A stretch of DNA of 64,000 nucleotides from Alloascoidea africana (taxonomy: Eukaryota; Ascomycota; Alloascoideomycetes; Alloascoideales; Alloascoideaceae), in NCBI GenBank assembly GCA_030581615.1, contig JAKTTT010000026.1, forward strand, positions 186,001 to 250,000, in the 5' to 3' direction. The notes below the pieces were generated by a model, which had not been told where the DNA came from, did not search any database, and saw nothing but the letters and a program-made list of their open reading frames with translations. The position numbers were made by a program, and so were the translations under genes. Shown one piece after another: positions 63,367-64,000 of this stretch; positions within the stretch are counted from its first letter, which is position 1; the number at the start of each line of letters is the position of its first letter.

Positions 63367-63796
63367 ACAGAACACTAGATACACATGTTATTGCGAAAGC
63401 TACTTTTCCCTCTTTGTTATACTATCAATCTCAGATTCATGGTTAGAGAAAAACCATCGATTTCTATATAAGAGGAAGATTGAATCTTTGTTATTTTAGC
63501 CCATCAGCTGATTTTGGCATTATATTATATTTCCTGCTTCACATACGATTTCTATATTATGGGTCTTAATATACTTTTTTATTACTACTAAAGTTGTAAT
63601 TCAATCCAGTTGAGCATTACAATTCTTTGGAATAAAGTGTATTCAAGCTTCTTGATCTGCATTACAAAGTTTCACCACAGAACACCAGAACTATGGATCA
63701 AGACACCCATTCATCAGGTCTAAAACCACCACTTTGTTTGATACTTGATCTAACCGCAGGAGGTGACTTGAACTGGTTTGTCAGATTTCGTTCGGA
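63367..63796. other. Intergenic region
   Basis: AT-rich spacer of 430 nt between two plus-strand genes. No gene seen. Confidence 0.5.
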
Positions 63797-64000
63797 ATGA
63801 CAATAGAATCAGACATTGATGCAATAATATCTTTGCCCAGGTCGCAACCTGAAAAGGCAAAAGCAGTGATTGAGTACTTTAAAAATGCTCTACCCTTGGA
63901 TTATCAGAACGTGGTTTCGTTTGTAAACAAGTTACTTTCGTTAAACACTGGATTACTGCTACTTCGCCCTGTTTTCAGCGATGTCATTGAGTATTTACTT
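63797..64000 (+). CDS. COP9 signalosome subunit 4-like, partial (window end)
   Basis: The first 68 codons of a gene cut off by the window end, beginning MTIESDIDAIISLPRSQ. The helical pattern EKAKAVIEYFKNALPLD, VVSFVNKLLSLNTGLLLLRPVFSDVIEYLL resembles the start of CSN4-type PCI proteins, in which a similar VxLVxSRPLLxxF segment occurs. This is tentative: only the N-terminal helices are visible, and no PCI domain can be checked. Confidence 0.4.
   Translation, partial: MTIESDIDAIISLPRSQPEKAKAVIEYFKNALPLDYQNVVSFVNKLLSLNTGLLLLRPVFSDVIEYLL

Overview
This is nuclear DNA from a budding yeast (Saccharomycotina). The genes recognised are typical yeast genes (TUP1, MIG1, VTC4, TIM13, SSD1, CSM1, ESC2, BIG1). 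CTG falls on conserved leucines (for example in VTC4 and the PDC-like protein), so this is not a CTG-Ser/Ala yeast. Nine of about 26 genes are spliced, with 14 introns inferred by eye (49-99 nt; donors mostly GTACGN, GTAAGN or GTGAGT; most have a CTAAC branch point near the acceptor). That is far more splicing than in Saccharomyces and suggests an early-diverging lineage of the Yarrowia/Dipodascus/Trichomonascus kind; the species cannot be named from the sequence alone. No transposon, LTR element or CRISPR array was seen.

Layout. 0-5 kb: a Trm61-like, probably mitochondrial tRNA methyltransferase, then a Ppr1-type Zn2Cys6 regulator. 5.4-19 kb: a YAP1801/AP180 endocytic adaptor with an 18-nt exon, a Sut1-type sugar transporter, SSD1, VTC4 with a Pho4-type CACGTGGG site, and a YJR096W-like reductase. 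19-31 kb: the YCH1/PDC-like divergent pair, a Phm7/Rsn1-type channel protein, a WDR7-like WD40 protein, TIM13 and CRH1. 31.8-40 kb: GAL83/SIP2, TEL2 and MIG1, the last behind a 2.3 kb upstream region carrying GGGG boxes. 40.15-45.27 kb: a 5.1 kb AT-rich gap between two convergent genes whose only gene is a tRNA-Ile(AAU); this is the best candidate in the window for something not ordinary, possibly a regional centromere. 45-55 kb: PEP12, BIG1, ESC2 and CSM1 on the minus strand, TUP1 on the plus strand, then a purine permease. 56.7-64 kb: an Asp-rich secreted wall or adhesin-like protein, a divergent AGC kinase, a long intergenic region, an alpha-crystallin-like protein, and the first 68 codons of a CSN4-like gene cut by the window end.

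How the genes fit together. Three parts of the glucose-repression circuit lie within 21 kb: the Snf1-kinase beta subunit (GAL83), the repressor Mig1 and the corepressor Tup1. Several others concern cell wall and secretion (CRH1, BIG1, SSD1, the Asp-rich protein) or chromosome maintenance (TEL2, ESC2, CSM1). GC content jumps to about 65% in a few short islands, mostly at promoters or gene ends, and falls to about 32-37% in the central gap.
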